64,000 bases of DNA from DAIQNV01 sp038748775 (GCA_038748775.1 JBCDIT010000011.1:1-64000); one strand, 5' to 3'. Shown: positions 1 to 11,246, numbered from the stretch's first letter. Numbers and translations are program-made. Notes: generated from the letters alone by a model not told the origin.

Positions 1-2428
<2,428 letters not shown>

Positions 2429-2717
2429 TACCTACCGGACGCCGAGACCCAACAGAGAAGTTGCCTCCTCTGCCAAGCCGCGAAGTTCAGCAGGCATGGG
2501 TGTAGGTTCGAAACGAGCAATCGAACCACCGGACAGTCGGCCTCAGTGAGGACAGCCGACTCCGGCCCACCAGCTTGCGCACGAGATACTCAACGTTCTG
2601 CCGCCCAAGACGGACGTGACCACCGCCCAGAACCAGCCTCCAATGAGGCAAGAAGGGGTGGCAACGCTGGGTCAGAAGACCCAAACGGCGGCAGAATTCC
2701 GCTCGTCACTTTCCGGA

Positions 2718-2729
2718 TGTCAAAGAGCC
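2718..2729 (-). promoter_or_regulatory. boxA-like antitermination element of the rRNA leader
   Basis: The minus strand reads GGCTCTTTGACA, close to the bacterial rrn boxA consensus (TGYTCTTTGAMA), which is bound by NusB/S10 to protect untranslated rRNA transcripts from Rho. It lies about 100 nt downstream of the promoter-like pair at 2831-2858 and 290 nt before the mature 23S. In most bacteria boxA precedes the 16S or sits in the 16S-23S spacer. Here it serves a 23S with no 16S upstream. Confidence 0.6.
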
Positions 2730-2830
2730 CGTGCCCGTCGGAGTCGCTCCTTCGAGGCACCAGGTCGAGCCCGTTTCCGGTCTCTAGGGTGCTGCTTCCC
2801 TCGATCGCTGCCGAGTGAAGTGGCGAGGGG

Positions 2831-2858
2831 ACTCTAGGCGTCACCCTTCGTCGGTCAA
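2831..2858 (-). promoter_or_regulatory. putative sigma-70 promoter for the 23S unit
   Basis: The minus strand has TTGACC at 2853-2858 and TAGAGT at 2831-2836, separated by 16 bp. It is correctly placed between the pilus-operon end and the boxA element. This is a consensus match by eye only, and other promoter pairs in the region are possible. Confidence 0.45.
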
Positions 2859-2904
2859 GCTTTCCGTCGCGAGTTTCCGCGTCGGAAAGCGAAAGATCAT
2901 GGTG

Positions 2905-2925
2905 CCCTCGCCGGTTCCGGCGGGG
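2905..2925 (-). terminator. possible terminator of the pilus operon
   Basis: An imperfect GC hairpin (CCCC-GCCGG / CCGGC-GAGGG on the minus strand) lies 25 bp past the stop of the last pilus-operon gene and before the rRNA promoter. The T-tract is poor (ATCTTTCGCTTT), so it is only a candidate. Confidence 0.35.
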
Positions 2926-2949
2926 AAACGCGGCCCGACAATGCGCCTC

Positions 2950-5067
2950 TTACGGCTCGGGCTCGGGTTCCGGGGGCAAAATCTCGGCCGTCTCGCCCGC
3001 CTTGGCCGACCGACGGACCCGGTCGTACCTTGGTGCCTTCTTATCGATATCCGGATCCCGGATCACGATGCCCTCGAGCGGGTCGAAGAAGAACACCTCC
3101 GTCACGACTTCGTCCACAAGCCCGTCACCGGTGTCGTTCACCGGCCGCGGGGCCACGTCGAGCAGCACCGCCTCGAGACCGAGAGCTAGGCGAGTGTCCA
3201 TCTGCTCGACGCCATCCGGGATCTCAGGCCCCTCATCATCCTCTTCCTCGTCGAGCTCGTTCGGGAGTTCTTCAAGGAAGGCGACGACGTCCTCTGGCAC
3301 CATCTCCTCGGTATCGAACGTGAAGAGCGATTCGGGCAGCCGGAATCGGGCCTGCAGGGGGTCTCCAGGCTCGACCGACTCGGTGGCGAGGCGGTAGTAC
3401 CCGTAGAACATCTGATACAGCTCCACCGTCGCGCTCGGGGCCGAGCGGCCGAGGCTCACGTCGTTTCCGCTCGTGACGAAGTAGTAGCTCTTGCGGTCCA
3501 CCTCGGCCGGCTCGGTCCAGTCGGTCCAAGGGGTGAACGCGAGGGCGCTTTCCGCCGCTCTGAGTGCCTCGGGGTCGTCGGTCCCCAAGAGCTGCCCACG
3601 CTCGAAGAGCGGGTTGTTCACGCCGATGCGGAGTCGGTAGCGGTACGTCGCTCCGGGCACGACATCGAGGTCGTGCGTCCAGACGTCGGCCGACTCCTGA
3701 TCCAACAAACCCTCGCCACCCGCCGCGTTCCGCGATGCCGAAGGACGCCGATTCGGACGCGGCCTCGCGGCGGTCCCCGGATCATTCCGTTGGATCATAC
3801 CCGGGGACGTCCAAACGCCCGTGGAACCAGCGGGGTCCGTTGCCGGCTGGCGAGGCGTGCGCGGCCTCTGACGTTGGCGGCTCTGCTGAAGATCGTCCTC
3901 GTCGAGGGGCAACGCCTCGAGCTGTTCGTTGAGCTCTGCGATGTCCTCCTCGATCCCGGCGATGATCCGATCAACGCTGCTCGTGCTGGTGCCCGGATCG
4001 GGACGCGTCGGCCGATTGGACCGACCGGGGTTGCTGCTCGGACGCGGCGGCGCCGCTGGGCGGTTTGAGCCCCTAGCTCGAACATCAGCGATTCGCTCTT
4101 CGAGCTTGGCGATCTGCTCGAGAATGCGATCGGCGGTGTCCCTCGCCTCGATACGCTCGTTGCGTTCGGCCACCTCTGCCGGGGGCACCCAAGGCAGCCC
4201 GGCGATCGATCGCAGGTAACGCGGCTTCGAGGTCAACTCGGGATCCGTGCGAGCGAGATCGACGAGGTCGAAGAGTTCTTCTCTCGTAATCGCGTCGCTG
4301 TCGCGTTCGTCGGCAACGTCCTGATACCGCTCGCGGACGAGTCCGACCGCGTCTTCGATCCAGATCGGATCGCCGACACGTTCGTTCTGCCCCCACGATC
4401 CATCGGCTTGGAGTCGCTGACGCTCGGCCTGCACCTCGATGATCTCGATGCCCGCCGACCACCACCCCCTCGGGATGGGACGGAAGCCTTCCTCGCTCGC
4501 CCTCAAGGCCTCGAGAAGCGACGCGACCTCGACCTTGGCCTGCACCGACACACCGGGCGTGTCGAACGGCTGAATCTCTGGGACGTACTCGCTCAGCCCC
4601 GGGTGGGCGTCGGCGAAGTACGGGTCAACGGTCACCCAGTAGCCGGCCGCGGTCGGCTCGACGAGCTGGGGCAGTTCGAGCGCGACGACCGGCCCCTGAG
4701 CGTCGACGGTGTCGTTGAAGTCGATCACCTCGACCGCGCCCAGCGCGACCACGTTGAACTCGCGTTCGACGAGCGAGTAATCGGTGCCGACCGCCAGCCC
4801 GGCGGCGAGCGTCGCGGCGAGATCGGGCGTTTGAAATTCGGGCAGTTCCGGCTCGGCATCTTCGACTTGGCCGATCAGCCGATCGGCCTGCACGCCCAGT
4901 TCGGCCAGCACGCGATCGGGTGCGACGCTGCGCCCGCCCTGGACGTCGACCTGGTTGGGCGTAAACAAGAACTGGACGGCGACGGCGGCGAGCAACGCGA
5001 TCGCGACGACCGCAAGCACCGCCTTCTCTACGTACTGCTCGATGGGGTTGATGCCCTTGAGTTTCAC
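2950..5067 (-). CDS. membrane-anchored protein of the pilus operon, function unknown
   Basis: A 705-aa protein with a short cytoplasmic N-terminus, one transmembrane segment at about residues 15-33 (AVLAVVAIALLAAVAVQF) and a large exported part. Two predicted coiled-coil stretches (around 310-330 and 365-390) flank a Pro/Arg/Ser-rich linker. A beta-rich region follows (WTHDLDVVPGATYRYRLRIG), and the C-terminus is acidic and proline-rich. It is the third gene of an operon in which each start overlaps the preceding stop by ATGA, downstream of a PilM-PilN-like fusion and another bitopic protein. The topology and position resemble the PilN/PilO/PilP inner-membrane partners of type IV pilus or type II secretion machines, but I recognise no family, so the role is inferred from context only. 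Confidence 0.8.
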   Translation of the reverse strand: MKLKGINPIEQYVEKAVLAVVAIALLAAVAVQFLFTPNQVDVQGGRSVAPDRVLAELGVQADRLIGQVEDAEPELPEFQTPDLAATLAAGLAVGTDYSLVEREFNVVALGAVEVIDFNDTVDAQGPVVALELPQLVEPTAAGYWVTVDPYFADAHPGLSEYVPEIQPFDTPGVSVQAKVEVASLLEALRASEEGFRPIPRGWWSAGIEIIEVQAERQRLQADGSWGQNERVGDPIWIEDAVGLVRERYQDVADERDSDAITREELFDLVDLARTDPELTSKPRYLRSIAGLPWVPPAEVAERNERIEARDTADRILEQIAKLEERIADVRARGSNRPAAPPRPSSNPGRSNRPTRPDPGTSTSSVDRIIAGIEEDIAELNEQLEALPLDEDDLQQSRQRQRPRTPRQPATDPAGSTGVWTSPGMIQRNDPGTAARPRPNRRPSASRNAAGGEGLLDQESADVWTHDLDVVPGATYRYRLRIGVNNPLFERGQLLGTDDPEALRAAESALAFTPWTDWTEPAEVDRKSYYFVTSGNDVSLGRSAPSATVELYQMFYGYYRLATESVEPGDPLQARFRLPESLFTFDTEEMVPEDVVAFLEELPNELDEEEDDEGPEIPDGVEQMDTRLALGLEAVLLDVAPRPVNDTGDGLVDEVVTEVFFFDPLEGIVIRDPDIDKKAPRYDRVRRSAKAGETAEILPPEPEPEP

Positions 5068-6500
5068 GGCGACACCTCACCTTCCTCTTCGGGGACCTCT
5101 TCCGCGGCCGGCTCGGGGAGCACGACCCCCAGCGCGTTCCGCACCGCCTCGGGCATCGCGTCGCGCGTCCATTGACGGAGCCAGATCGATTCGATGCTCA
5201 GCGTGAGCTTCACGACGTGCTCGCCTCCGTAGAAGTACCCCTCGTTGAGGTCTTCCCAGATATCGACTTCGGACGCGGCCATCCGCGTCACGGTCATAAA
5301 GTTGGTCGCCGCGAGGGCGTCGAAAATGTCGACGACGCGATCAGACGCGACAACCGCCTCGAGTTCGATCGTTCGGGCGTCAAAGAGATCGCTCTCCGCG
5401 ACGTCACGACCGGTGTGGGATTGCGACGGAGTTTGCTCGGCGGGGCCCGTCGGCCCGCCGCGGCCTTGCCTCGCCGGCGCCCGAGACGGCGCCCGAGACG
5501 GCGCCCGAGACGGCGCCCGAGACGGCGCGAAACCGGGGGGCGCCGAGATGTTCGCGGCGGCCGAACCGTCTTCGTCGGCGATGGCCTCGTCGAATGCATG
5601 GATTCGGATGCTCTCGATGCGTTTAACCGAAGAGCGCGGCACCTCGATGAGCAGCCCGCCGGCCTCGCTGTTCGCCCTCGCGATCGCGGCCAGCAAGTCC
5701 TCGACGGCCCAAAAATCCATCTGCATAACAAACGCGGCATCGATACCCGGGCGTGACTCAGGGATCTCGCTCGGAATCGATGAGTACTCGGATAGCGCGT
5801 CGGAATGGAGCACCTCAGGCGTCGCATAGACCGAGACCTCGTCGGCTCGCTGGCGGTATTGCGCGATGCGGAACGAGACGAGCGCCTCGTCGAGTTCTTC
5901 GCGCTGCTCTTCGGTCAGGGCGGAGACGTCGTCGGACCCGACAAGGCGGTCGAGTTCTCGCTCCCGGAACTGGGAGACCGCACGCGCGACGTCGACGGTC
6001 TCCGGGGCGTCTCCGGCGTTGATCGACTCGAACAACGCGTCGTACGCGCTCGGCGCGTCTTCGGTCCCGACGATGCGTTCAACGAACGCATCGATCAGCC
6101 GGCGTCCCTCGGCGCCTTCCGGTGTATCGGGGAAGAGCCCTTCGACCAAGACCGCCCGGTCGTCCCCCCGGTTGAACTCGACCGCGTTGCGGACGACCGC
6201 CTCGATCTCAGCCTGGCGGCGTTCGCGTTCGGCGTGATACGCACGGCTCACAACCGTGTTGGGCGCTCGGGTCTCCCCTGGAGGCTCCTCACCCTCGACG
6301 ATCGCAGGGACTTTGTAGCTGACGCGACCGGCGCGATCGATCTTCTGCTGCTCGTCGTTGTAGAGCTCTTCGGCGCCCGTCCGGATCTTGTCGTTCCACA
6401 TCATGCTGCCCACGACGCCCGCCGGCGGGAGCAGCAAGATCAGGAAACCAAACACCACGATCAGAACATGTGACTTCAGCCACCCGAGTACTGCCTTCAC
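5064..6500 (-). CDS. bitopic membrane protein of the pilus operon (PilO-like position)
   Basis: A 478-aa protein whose N-terminus (MKAVLGWLKSHVLIVVFGF) begins a single transmembrane helix (about 9-32), followed by a long charged periplasmic domain. In the C-terminal half an Ala/Pro/Ser/Arg linker carries four exact APSR repeats, then a compact domain with two versions of a segment ending in LTLSIESIWLRQ-type strands. Its ATG overlaps the stop of the upstream pilM-like gene and its TGA overlaps the next gene, so translation is probably coupled. Size, topology and gene order fit a PilO or PilN/O-type alignment-complex subunit, but sequence similarity to PilO is not evident by eye. No enzyme motif is visible. 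Confidence 0.8.
   Translation of the reverse strand: MKAVLGWLKSHVLIVVFGFLILLLPPAGVVGSMMWNDKIRTGAEELYNDEQQKIDRAGRVSYKVPAIVEGEEPPGETRAPNTVVSRAYHAERERRQAEIEAVVRNAVEFNRGDDRAVLVEGLFPDTPEGAEGRRLIDAFVERIVGTEDAPSAYDALFESINAGDAPETVDVARAVSQFRERELDRLVGSDDVSALTEEQREELDEALVSFRIAQYRQRADEVSVYATPEVLHSDALSEYSSIPSEIPESRPGIDAAFVMQMDFWAVEDLLAAIARANSEAGGLLIEVPRSSVKRIESIRIHAFDEAIADEDGSAAANISAPPGFAPSRAPSRAPSRAPSRAPARQGRGGPTGPAEQTPSQSHTGRDVAESDLFDARTIELEAVVASDRVVDIFDALAATNFMTVTRMAASEVDIWEDLNEGYFYGGEHVVKLTLSIESIWLRQWTRDAMPEAVRNALGVVLPEPAAEEVPEEEGEVSP
5476..5523 (-). repeat. four tandem 12-bp units encoding APSR repeats
   Basis: The unit GGCGCCCGAGAC (plus strand) occurs four times without a mismatch, followed by a partial fifth unit. 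It encodes a repeated Ala-Pro-Ser-Arg linker in the bitopic pilus-operon protein. The unit is a multiple of three, so copy-number change would alter linker length without shifting frame. Confidence 0.95.
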
Positions 6501-8533
6501 GAGTCACCCCCGTTCTGACCGAGCACGAAGCTCAGCGCGATGCTCAACGCTGTTTCCTCTTGACGCGATGGCTGCGCGCCGCCCTGGGCGGTTGCGGTCG
6601 CAGGGTCTTGAATCGGTGCGATGGCGTTCATCTGGTTGACGAACTGGTCATCGCTTCGCGGACGGGCCGGGGCACCGCCGGCGCCGGCCTGCGGGTCGGT
6701 GCCGGGAGCCGGGATGACCGTAAACCCCTGTGTGACACGTCGCTGGGGTCCGGCGCGGAGGTTTCGAGTCGTGCGCTGAGGCCCGCCCCGGGCCTGAGGC
6801 ACGGCGCCGGCGACGATCGCCGCGCCATCGGTCAGGAAGTCCTCGGTCTTCATGATGCGGTAGGGCATGCCCTCACGCTCGGCGTGCGACTCGAACCACT
6901 CTTCGATCACGCTTCGAGCGAGCTCCCGGGCCGCCCCGGCCGGCAAGGGAACGCTGATATCGATCGTGACCTGGATGCGCTCGAAGGTCTCCGGTCCGGC
7001 CTCTTCGCCTTGACCGGCGCCGGCCGGAGGCTGGTTGAAACGTCCGCCTCTCGCCCCGCCCCGGGCCTGCTCCGGCTGGGCGTACGTCGCGTCCATCGCG
7101 ACCAGTTCGAACGCCGGGCGTCCGTCGACGAGCTCTCCGTTTTCGAGGCCGTACTCGGCCGCCGCGGCGAAGAGATGGCTGATGTCGGCGGCGACATGCG
7201 GGTACACCGTGCGGCCCTCGAGCAGCGCAACGAGCGACGACGCCGTCGTGTCGCCCTGATCACCGCCGGTGACACCCAGGTCGTCGGCCTCACGCTTCAC
7301 GTTGCTCGCTTCGCGGATTGCCCGATCGATCACGGCAGGACGCTCGGCCGACGTGATGGCGCTCTGGTCGAGCACCGGGCGGACAAACATCGAGGCCCCG
7401 GCCGCCGCGGCGAGGCCGGCGGCGACCCCGAACCAGGCCCGCTTGCGCTTCCAGAGCGCCTCGCGGATCACCGGCACCGGCATCAGGTTGGCGTTGAGCG
7501 TTCCGAGCCCGAGGCCCTGAATCGCGAGGCCGTAGGCGGTGGCCATGTTGCTCGCGACCGCGTTGAACTCGGTCTCGACCGCCGGGTCGACGCGCAGCTT
7601 CTTGAACTGCTCGATCCGGTACGTGTCCATGCCCAGTTGCTGGCGCAGGTAGCGCTTCAGGCCCGGGAGCTGGAACGTCGAGCCGAGCCCGATCACCCGC
7701 TTGAGTTCGGCGCCCGGGTGACCATTCTGGTAGCCCCCGATCGAACGCTGGATCTCTTGAACCAAGTCGGTGAACACCGGACGCATCGCCTGGAACACGT
7801 GCCTGGCGTGCTTGGTTTGCTCCGCCTCTCGTTTCAATCGCTCGGCCTTGGGGTAGCTGAGCTTGAAGCTTGTCACCAACGCGTCGGTGAACTGGTGCCC
7901 ACCGATCGGGAACGTCCGCACCCAGACTCGGCCAGCGTCAGCACAAACGATGTCGGTCGCGGTCGTCCCGATGTCGACGATGATCGTTCCAGGCGTGTCC
8001 TCGGTGAACTCGAGGTCTGCCGCCAAGGCGTTGTACGCCGCGACGGGGCTCAGCGTCGCGAAATCTGGCGTGATCCCGACGTCGTTGAGCAGTTGGAGCT
8101 TCTCCATGATCCGCGGCCGCGTGATCGCGAAGATGCCGACCTCGACATCGGGCGAGTCGGGGCTGACGAAGGTCTGGTAGTCCCATTCCACGTCGTCGAG
8201 CGGGAAGGGGATCTGCTGGACCGCCTCGAACTTGACGATGTCCGGAACCTTCTTCGGCTCGACCGGCGGGAGCTTGGCGAACCTCGCGAAGCTTTGGTGC
8301 CCGGGAACGCTCACCGCGACGCGGGCGTCGCTGAGATCCTTCTGGGAGACCAGGGCCCCGAGGGACACGCGGAGCACGTCCTCTTGATCGAGGTCGGGCG
8401 TTGAGAGAACCTTGGGGTGGTTGATCACGGCGTAGTCGGCGACGACCCAGTTGTCGCCATCGAGCTCAACCTTCAGGGCTTTGATCGCCCCGGCGCCGAT
8501 CTCGACGCCCCAACACGCATTCGATGAAGCCAT
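6497..8533 (-). CDS. pilM: PilM-like actin-fold pilus assembly protein fused to a PilN-like membrane part
   Basis: A 678-aa protein. Residues 1 to about 345 form a PilM/FtsA-type actin fold: WGVEIGAGAIKALKVE at the N-terminus, RVAVSVPGHQSFARF, and the second phosphate loop region IIVDIGTTATDIVCAD at about 184-199. PilM normally recruits PilN through the short PilN motif INLLP. Here that motif appears inside the same chain as NANLMPVPVIREALWKRKR (about 347-366), followed at once by a transmembrane helix (about 364-384) and a 290-residue exported part, so it reads as a natural PilM-PilN fusion. It heads the operon. The start is supported by GAGGA upstream of ATG. It probably serves a type IV pilus or type II secretion platform. 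A pseudopilin gene lies at 14-15 kb. Confidence 0.88.
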   Translation of the reverse strand: MASSNACWGVEIGAGAIKALKVELDGDNWVVADYAVINHPKVLSTPDLDQEDVLRVSLGALVSQKDLSDARVAVSVPGHQSFARFAKLPPVEPKKVPDIVKFEAVQQIPFPLDDVEWDYQTFVSPDSPDVEVGIFAITRPRIMEKLQLLNDVGITPDFATLSPVAAYNALAADLEFTEDTPGTIIVDIGTTATDIVCADAGRVWVRTFPIGGHQFTDALVTSFKLSYPKAERLKREAEQTKHARHVFQAMRPVFTDLVQEIQRSIGGYQNGHPGAELKRVIGLGSTFQLPGLKRYLRQQLGMDTYRIEQFKKLRVDPAVETEFNAVASNMATAYGLAIQGLGLGTLNANLMPVPVIREALWKRKRAWFGVAAGLAAAAGASMFVRPVLDQSAITSAERPAVIDRAIREASNVKREADDLGVTGGDQGDTTASSLVALLEGRTVYPHVAADISHLFAAAAEYGLENGELVDGRPAFELVAMDATYAQPEQARGGARGGRFNQPPAGAGQGEEAGPETFERIQVTIDISVPLPAGAARELARSVIEEWFESHAEREGMPYRIMKTEDFLTDGAAIVAGAVPQARGGPQRTTRNLRAGPQRRVTQGFTVIPAPGTDPQAGAGGAPARPRSDDQFVNQMNAIAPIQDPATATAQGGAQPSRQEETALSIALSFVLGQNGGDS

Positions 8534-8719
8534 TTTGTCGTCCTCGCGGGTGTTGCGGAGGCATTTCCGCGACCCGGGCTCGGGCTCGCGGCAAGGTCCG
8601 GTCGTCGGACCTCTCTATCGAACATCTATACCACGCCGGTTCGGGGCGCGCACCGGCCAACCCCGCCGTCGTGACACGAGCGTGACTCTGTCCTGCGGAC
8701 ATCCCCGAGGGGCGGAAAG

Positions 8720-10078
8720 TCAGTTCATCGCGATCGCGGCGTGCGACACAAGGGTGACGCCGTTCTGGTCCATCGCGGCGCCGTAGTTCAGCAGGCGGAT
8801 CTCACCGGGCTCAACGACCTTGAGGGTCGCGGCGATGTTCCCGATTGAACACCAACGTGTCGGGTTCTGCTGCCAAGCCATGGACGACACGAGGTCATCG
8901 GCATTCCCGAGCGTAACATGCGCCAACATTTCCCTATCGTGACTCGAGACACGGTCGCGCGCCGACTGGGCTTCGGCGCTGTCGCCCGCGAGGGACTGCT
9001 GGTCGCCGAAGGCCGGCCCAACGTGGCTCAGGTCGGCCGAACTCACAATGAGGGTCTTGCCGCCGACGTCGTTGAGGGCGCCCTTGAGGGCCTCGACGAA
9101 CGGCTCGAATCCGAGCCCGTTCCCGTCGTAGCTCTCGCCTCCGTTGACGCACGGATCGTGCACAAGAGCCGCAAAGACAGGTACGTGCGCGCCGCTGTCG
9201 TCGGTGCCCAGGCAGTGCTGGATCCAGGGCAGATGGAGCTCGATCGAGTGTTCGCGCTCGTGGTCGTACCGGTGCTCGAGCAGCTTCTGGGCGTCGGCTT
9301 CGCCGAGTTTGCCCTTCACCGCCTCGAGCAACTCGGTATCGAGCGGCGTCGTCCCGAGCGGGGTTTCGTATGCCTTATCGCAGCCACACACCCCGGTCGA
9401 CATCCCGAAGTGGTTGGTTCCGAGAATGACCACCCGATCCGGACGGTCGACGACACGAAGGCGGCCGTAGACGTGAGCGTAATTCATCCACCCGCGCTGG
9501 TAGTCGATGTGGGGAGCCACCACGGCCGCGGGGAGCTTGTCAAACGTCGGATCGTCGGCGTCTTTCAGAGCGGTATCGATCCAACTGTCGATCGCAGCGC
9601 GGAGCTTCTCCGGAGCGAGCCGGGCACGATCTTCCTCGCTGGCGTCTTGCCCAAGCTCTTGCATGACAAGAGCTTCAGCAAACTGGACCGTGCTGCCCGG
9701 GGGCAGGGTGTCCGACCCGTCGAACGCGGACTTCATCTCGGCATAGATCGCATCGAAGCTGGGGCCGTGAAGGAGGCCGGCATCGTCGAGTTGGGCGACG
9801 ATCGGGCGGAGCATCTCGGCGGTGAGACCTCGTCCGACGGTTGTCGCGATCTCGTCGATCGTGTTCTCCCCGTTCATATGGGGGAGGACGAGTTGCATCG
9901 CCGGCTGCATCCCCACGATCTTGGGGGAGATCTGCTGGGCATCGGCGAGACCAAGCATCTGGACGTCTTTACCGTCCGGCGTCTTGGCCGGGAGCGGGAA
10001 GGCCCGGATACGCCTTAACTTGGGGCGGGCGTGGTGAGCTGCTTCGGGGTCGAAGGCCGGAGGCGACTGGTCGGTCAT
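8720..10078 (-). CDS. amrB: MEMO1-family protein (AmmeMemoRadiSam system protein B)
   Basis: A 452-aa protein. The C-terminal two thirds is a MEMO domain: AAVVAPHIDYQRGW (conserved metal-site His), VVILGTNHFG, then DHEREHSIELHLPWIQ and SSADLSHVGPAFGD. MEMO proteins are related to extradiol dioxygenases and bind iron or copper, but their chemistry is unsettled. In bacteria they often accompany an AMMECR1 protein and a radical-SAM enzyme, and neither partner is in this window. The N-terminal 130 residues contain a PqqD-like helical segment (NGENTIDEIATTVGRGL), often seen in Phycisphaerae versions. The ATG is preceded by GAGGAA. It stands alone, divergent from the next plus-strand gene. Confidence 0.85.
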   Translation of the reverse strand: MTDQSPPAFDPEAAHHARPKLRRIRAFPLPAKTPDGKDVQMLGLADAQQISPKIVGMQPAMQLVLPHMNGENTIDEIATTVGRGLTAEMLRPIVAQLDDAGLLHGPSFDAIYAEMKSAFDGSDTLPPGSTVQFAEALVMQELGQDASEEDRARLAPEKLRAAIDSWIDTALKDADDPTFDKLPAAVVAPHIDYQRGWMNYAHVYGRLRVVDRPDRVVILGTNHFGMSTGVCGCDKAYETPLGTTPLDTELLEAVKGKLGEADAQKLLEHRYDHEREHSIELHLPWIQHCLGTDDSGAHVPVFAALVHDPCVNGGESYDGNGLGFEPFVEALKGALNDVGGKTLIVSSADLSHVGPAFGDQQSLAGDSAEAQSARDRVSSHDREMLAHVTLGNADDLVSSMAWQQNPTRWCSIGNIAATLKVVEPGEIRLLNYGAAMDQNGVTLVSHAAIAMN

Positions 10079-10325
10079 AGGGCATTCCTCGTGGCTAGGA
10101 GCGTTCGTTTTGCCACGAACCCCCCGGAAGCACGAGTCTAGAAGCCTTGCCGGTCAAAGAGGGCGTTTTGCCGCCGATAAGCCCAGCCGGACGCGGTCGG
10201 ACGCCTCCCAAACACACCCGGACGCTGGACCGGCTCTGCGAGCGGTCTACAGTTGGGGCCCGACCGAACGCGGTCTGTGCCGGCCGAAGCCGGGCAGGCG
10301 GCCCTGACTCGAATGGACGAGACCG

Positions 10326-10655
10326 ATGGCGCTGACCACTGAGCAAATCGATGCGTTGAACCCGGGCCAGGACGTGACCTGTACCGTTTCGGTCGAACCG
10401 ACCAACGAGTCGGCCAAGAAGACCATCGCTCGGCTTATGCGGCTCGACCCGGGCAACGCCAAAGGTCTGCGTCGTGCTCAGCACGTTCGTGCTCGCCGTA
10501 TGAACAGCTACATCCGCGGCAACCGCCTCTACCACGCCCGCGAGAAGCCGGCGAAGGTGGTGCTGCCGCGTAAGGGCCGGAGTTGGTCGATGACGTTCAC
10601 CCCCGGGCTCGCTCCCGACTTGCTGAGCGTCTCGCGATTCGTCGATCTGACCTGA
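10326..10655 (+). CDS. small basic protein of unknown function
   Basis: A 109-aa protein starting MALTTEQIDALNPGQDVTC. It is Arg/Lys-rich in the middle (RRAQHVRARRMNSYIRGN) with no signal peptide or membrane segment. The strong basic charge could suit nucleic-acid binding, but no known motif is seen. The start has a purine-rich GGACGAG upstream. The frame is clean and 42 bp separate its stop from the next gene's ATG, so the two could be cotranscribed. The overlapping minus-strand frame is judged a shadow because this one has a ribosome site and an ordinary composition. Confidence 0.65.
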   Translation: MALTTEQIDALNPGQDVTCTVSVEPTNESAKKTIARLMRLDPGNAKGLRRAQHVRARRMNSYIRGNRLYHAREKPAKVVLPRKGRSWSMTFTPGLAPDLLSVSRFVDLT

Positions 10656-10697
10656 TCGAGAGCCCGAACTGAAGTGAAGGTAGAGAAAGGCACCGTC

Positions 10698-11246
10698 ATG
10701 CACCGGATCCGACTCGGAATCCCGGGATTTGTTTGGTGCGCACGGACCATGATCGCCGGCAGCTTGGTTGCCGGCAGCTTGGTTGCCGGTAGCTTGGTTG
10801 CCGGTAGCTTGGTTGCCGGTAGCTTGGTTGCCGGTAGCTTGGTCGCCGGGGGCTGCAGCGAGGCGTCTTCCGACGGGGCGTTGCCAGACCCAGACCAGGT
10901 CTACTCCGATGTCCGGGCGCGGGTCGACGCTCTTCCGACTTCGGGCCCTCTCGGTGAGCCGCTGCTGCTTCGGCACGAGGCCATCCCTGACTTCGTCGGG
11001 GCCGACGGCCAGGTGCACCAGAACCGCGATGGAACCCCCGGCATGAAGGCGATGAGCATGCCGTTCCCGGAGGTCGCGCCGCAGGTTTCGCTCGACGGAC
11101 TCACGCCCGGCCAACCCGTCACGTTCTCGTTCGCGGTGGCCTGGGAAGCAGGATCGCCTCGGTATTGGGTGACTCAGATCAGTCCGTTGCCCGAGGGAAC
11201 GTCACTCGACTTGCCCAGCGACGAGCCGATCGAACCCGCTCCTTGA
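10698..11246 (+). CDS. CusF-like copper-binding lipoprotein
   Basis: A predicted lipoprotein of 182 aa. After a charged start (MHRIRLG) the hydrophobic part of the signal peptide consists largely of AGSLV units repeated six times and ends in AGGC, a usable lipobox. The mature part ends in a CusF/copper-binding-like fold: LLLRHEAIPDFVGADG, then GMKAMSMPFPEV, then SLDGLTPGQPVTFSFAV and RYWVTQISPLP. The Met-rich AMSMPF strand is typical of periplasmic Cu(I)/Ag(I) carriers, although the family's usual His and Trp ligands cannot be confirmed by eye. The start is placed at the ATG with GAGAAAGG seven bases upstream. An in-frame GTG at 10674 is the alternative. Confidence 0.8.
   Translation: MHRIRLGIPGFVWCARTMIAGSLVAGSLVAGSLVAGSLVAGSLVAGSLVAGGCSEASSDGALPDPDQVYSDVRARVDALPTSGPLGEPLLLRHEAIPDFVGADGQVHQNRDGTPGMKAMSMPFPEVAPQVSLDGLTPGQPVTFSFAVAWEAGSPRYWVTQISPLPEGTSLDLPSDEPIEPAP
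10755..10844 (+). repeat. six tandem 15-bp units within a signal-peptide coding region
   Basis: The unit GCCGGTAGCTTGGTT is present six times, with GGC for GGT in the first two copies and a final GTC. It encodes AGSLV repeats that form the hydrophobic core of the lipoprotein signal peptide. The 15-bp period keeps the frame, so slipped-strand gain or loss would change signal-peptide length by five residues per event. Confidence 0.97.

Larger units (their letters stand above)
2429..2949 (-). other. rRNA leader and intergenic region without a gene
   Basis: No convincing protein-coding gene is seen in these 520 bases, and they contain no 16S or tRNA sequence. From the pilus operon towards the rRNA, on the minus strand, they hold a GC-rich hairpin, a promoter-like pair, a boxA-like element and about 290 nt of leader before the mature 23S 5' end. 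The layout suggests an independently transcribed 23S unit. Confidence 0.6.

Noticed and set aside
2429..2949. Possible 16S, 5S or tRNA gene upstream of the 23S
   Set aside because: No conserved rRNA or tRNA arm sequences are visible.
6470..8404. Long plus-strand open frame opposite the pilM-like gene
   Set aside because: A GC-rich shadow: high Arg/Asp/Val composition, no ribosome site, and a clearly homologous protein on the other strand.
10755..10844. Tandem repeats considered as a CRISPR-like array
   Set aside because: Units are adjacent without spacers and lie in frame inside a gene.
10095..11114. 339-codon minus-strand frame
   Set aside because: It overlaps two plus-strand genes, one with a lipoprotein signal peptide and copper-binding motifs; its own repeats (NQATG) mirror the 15-bp repeat.
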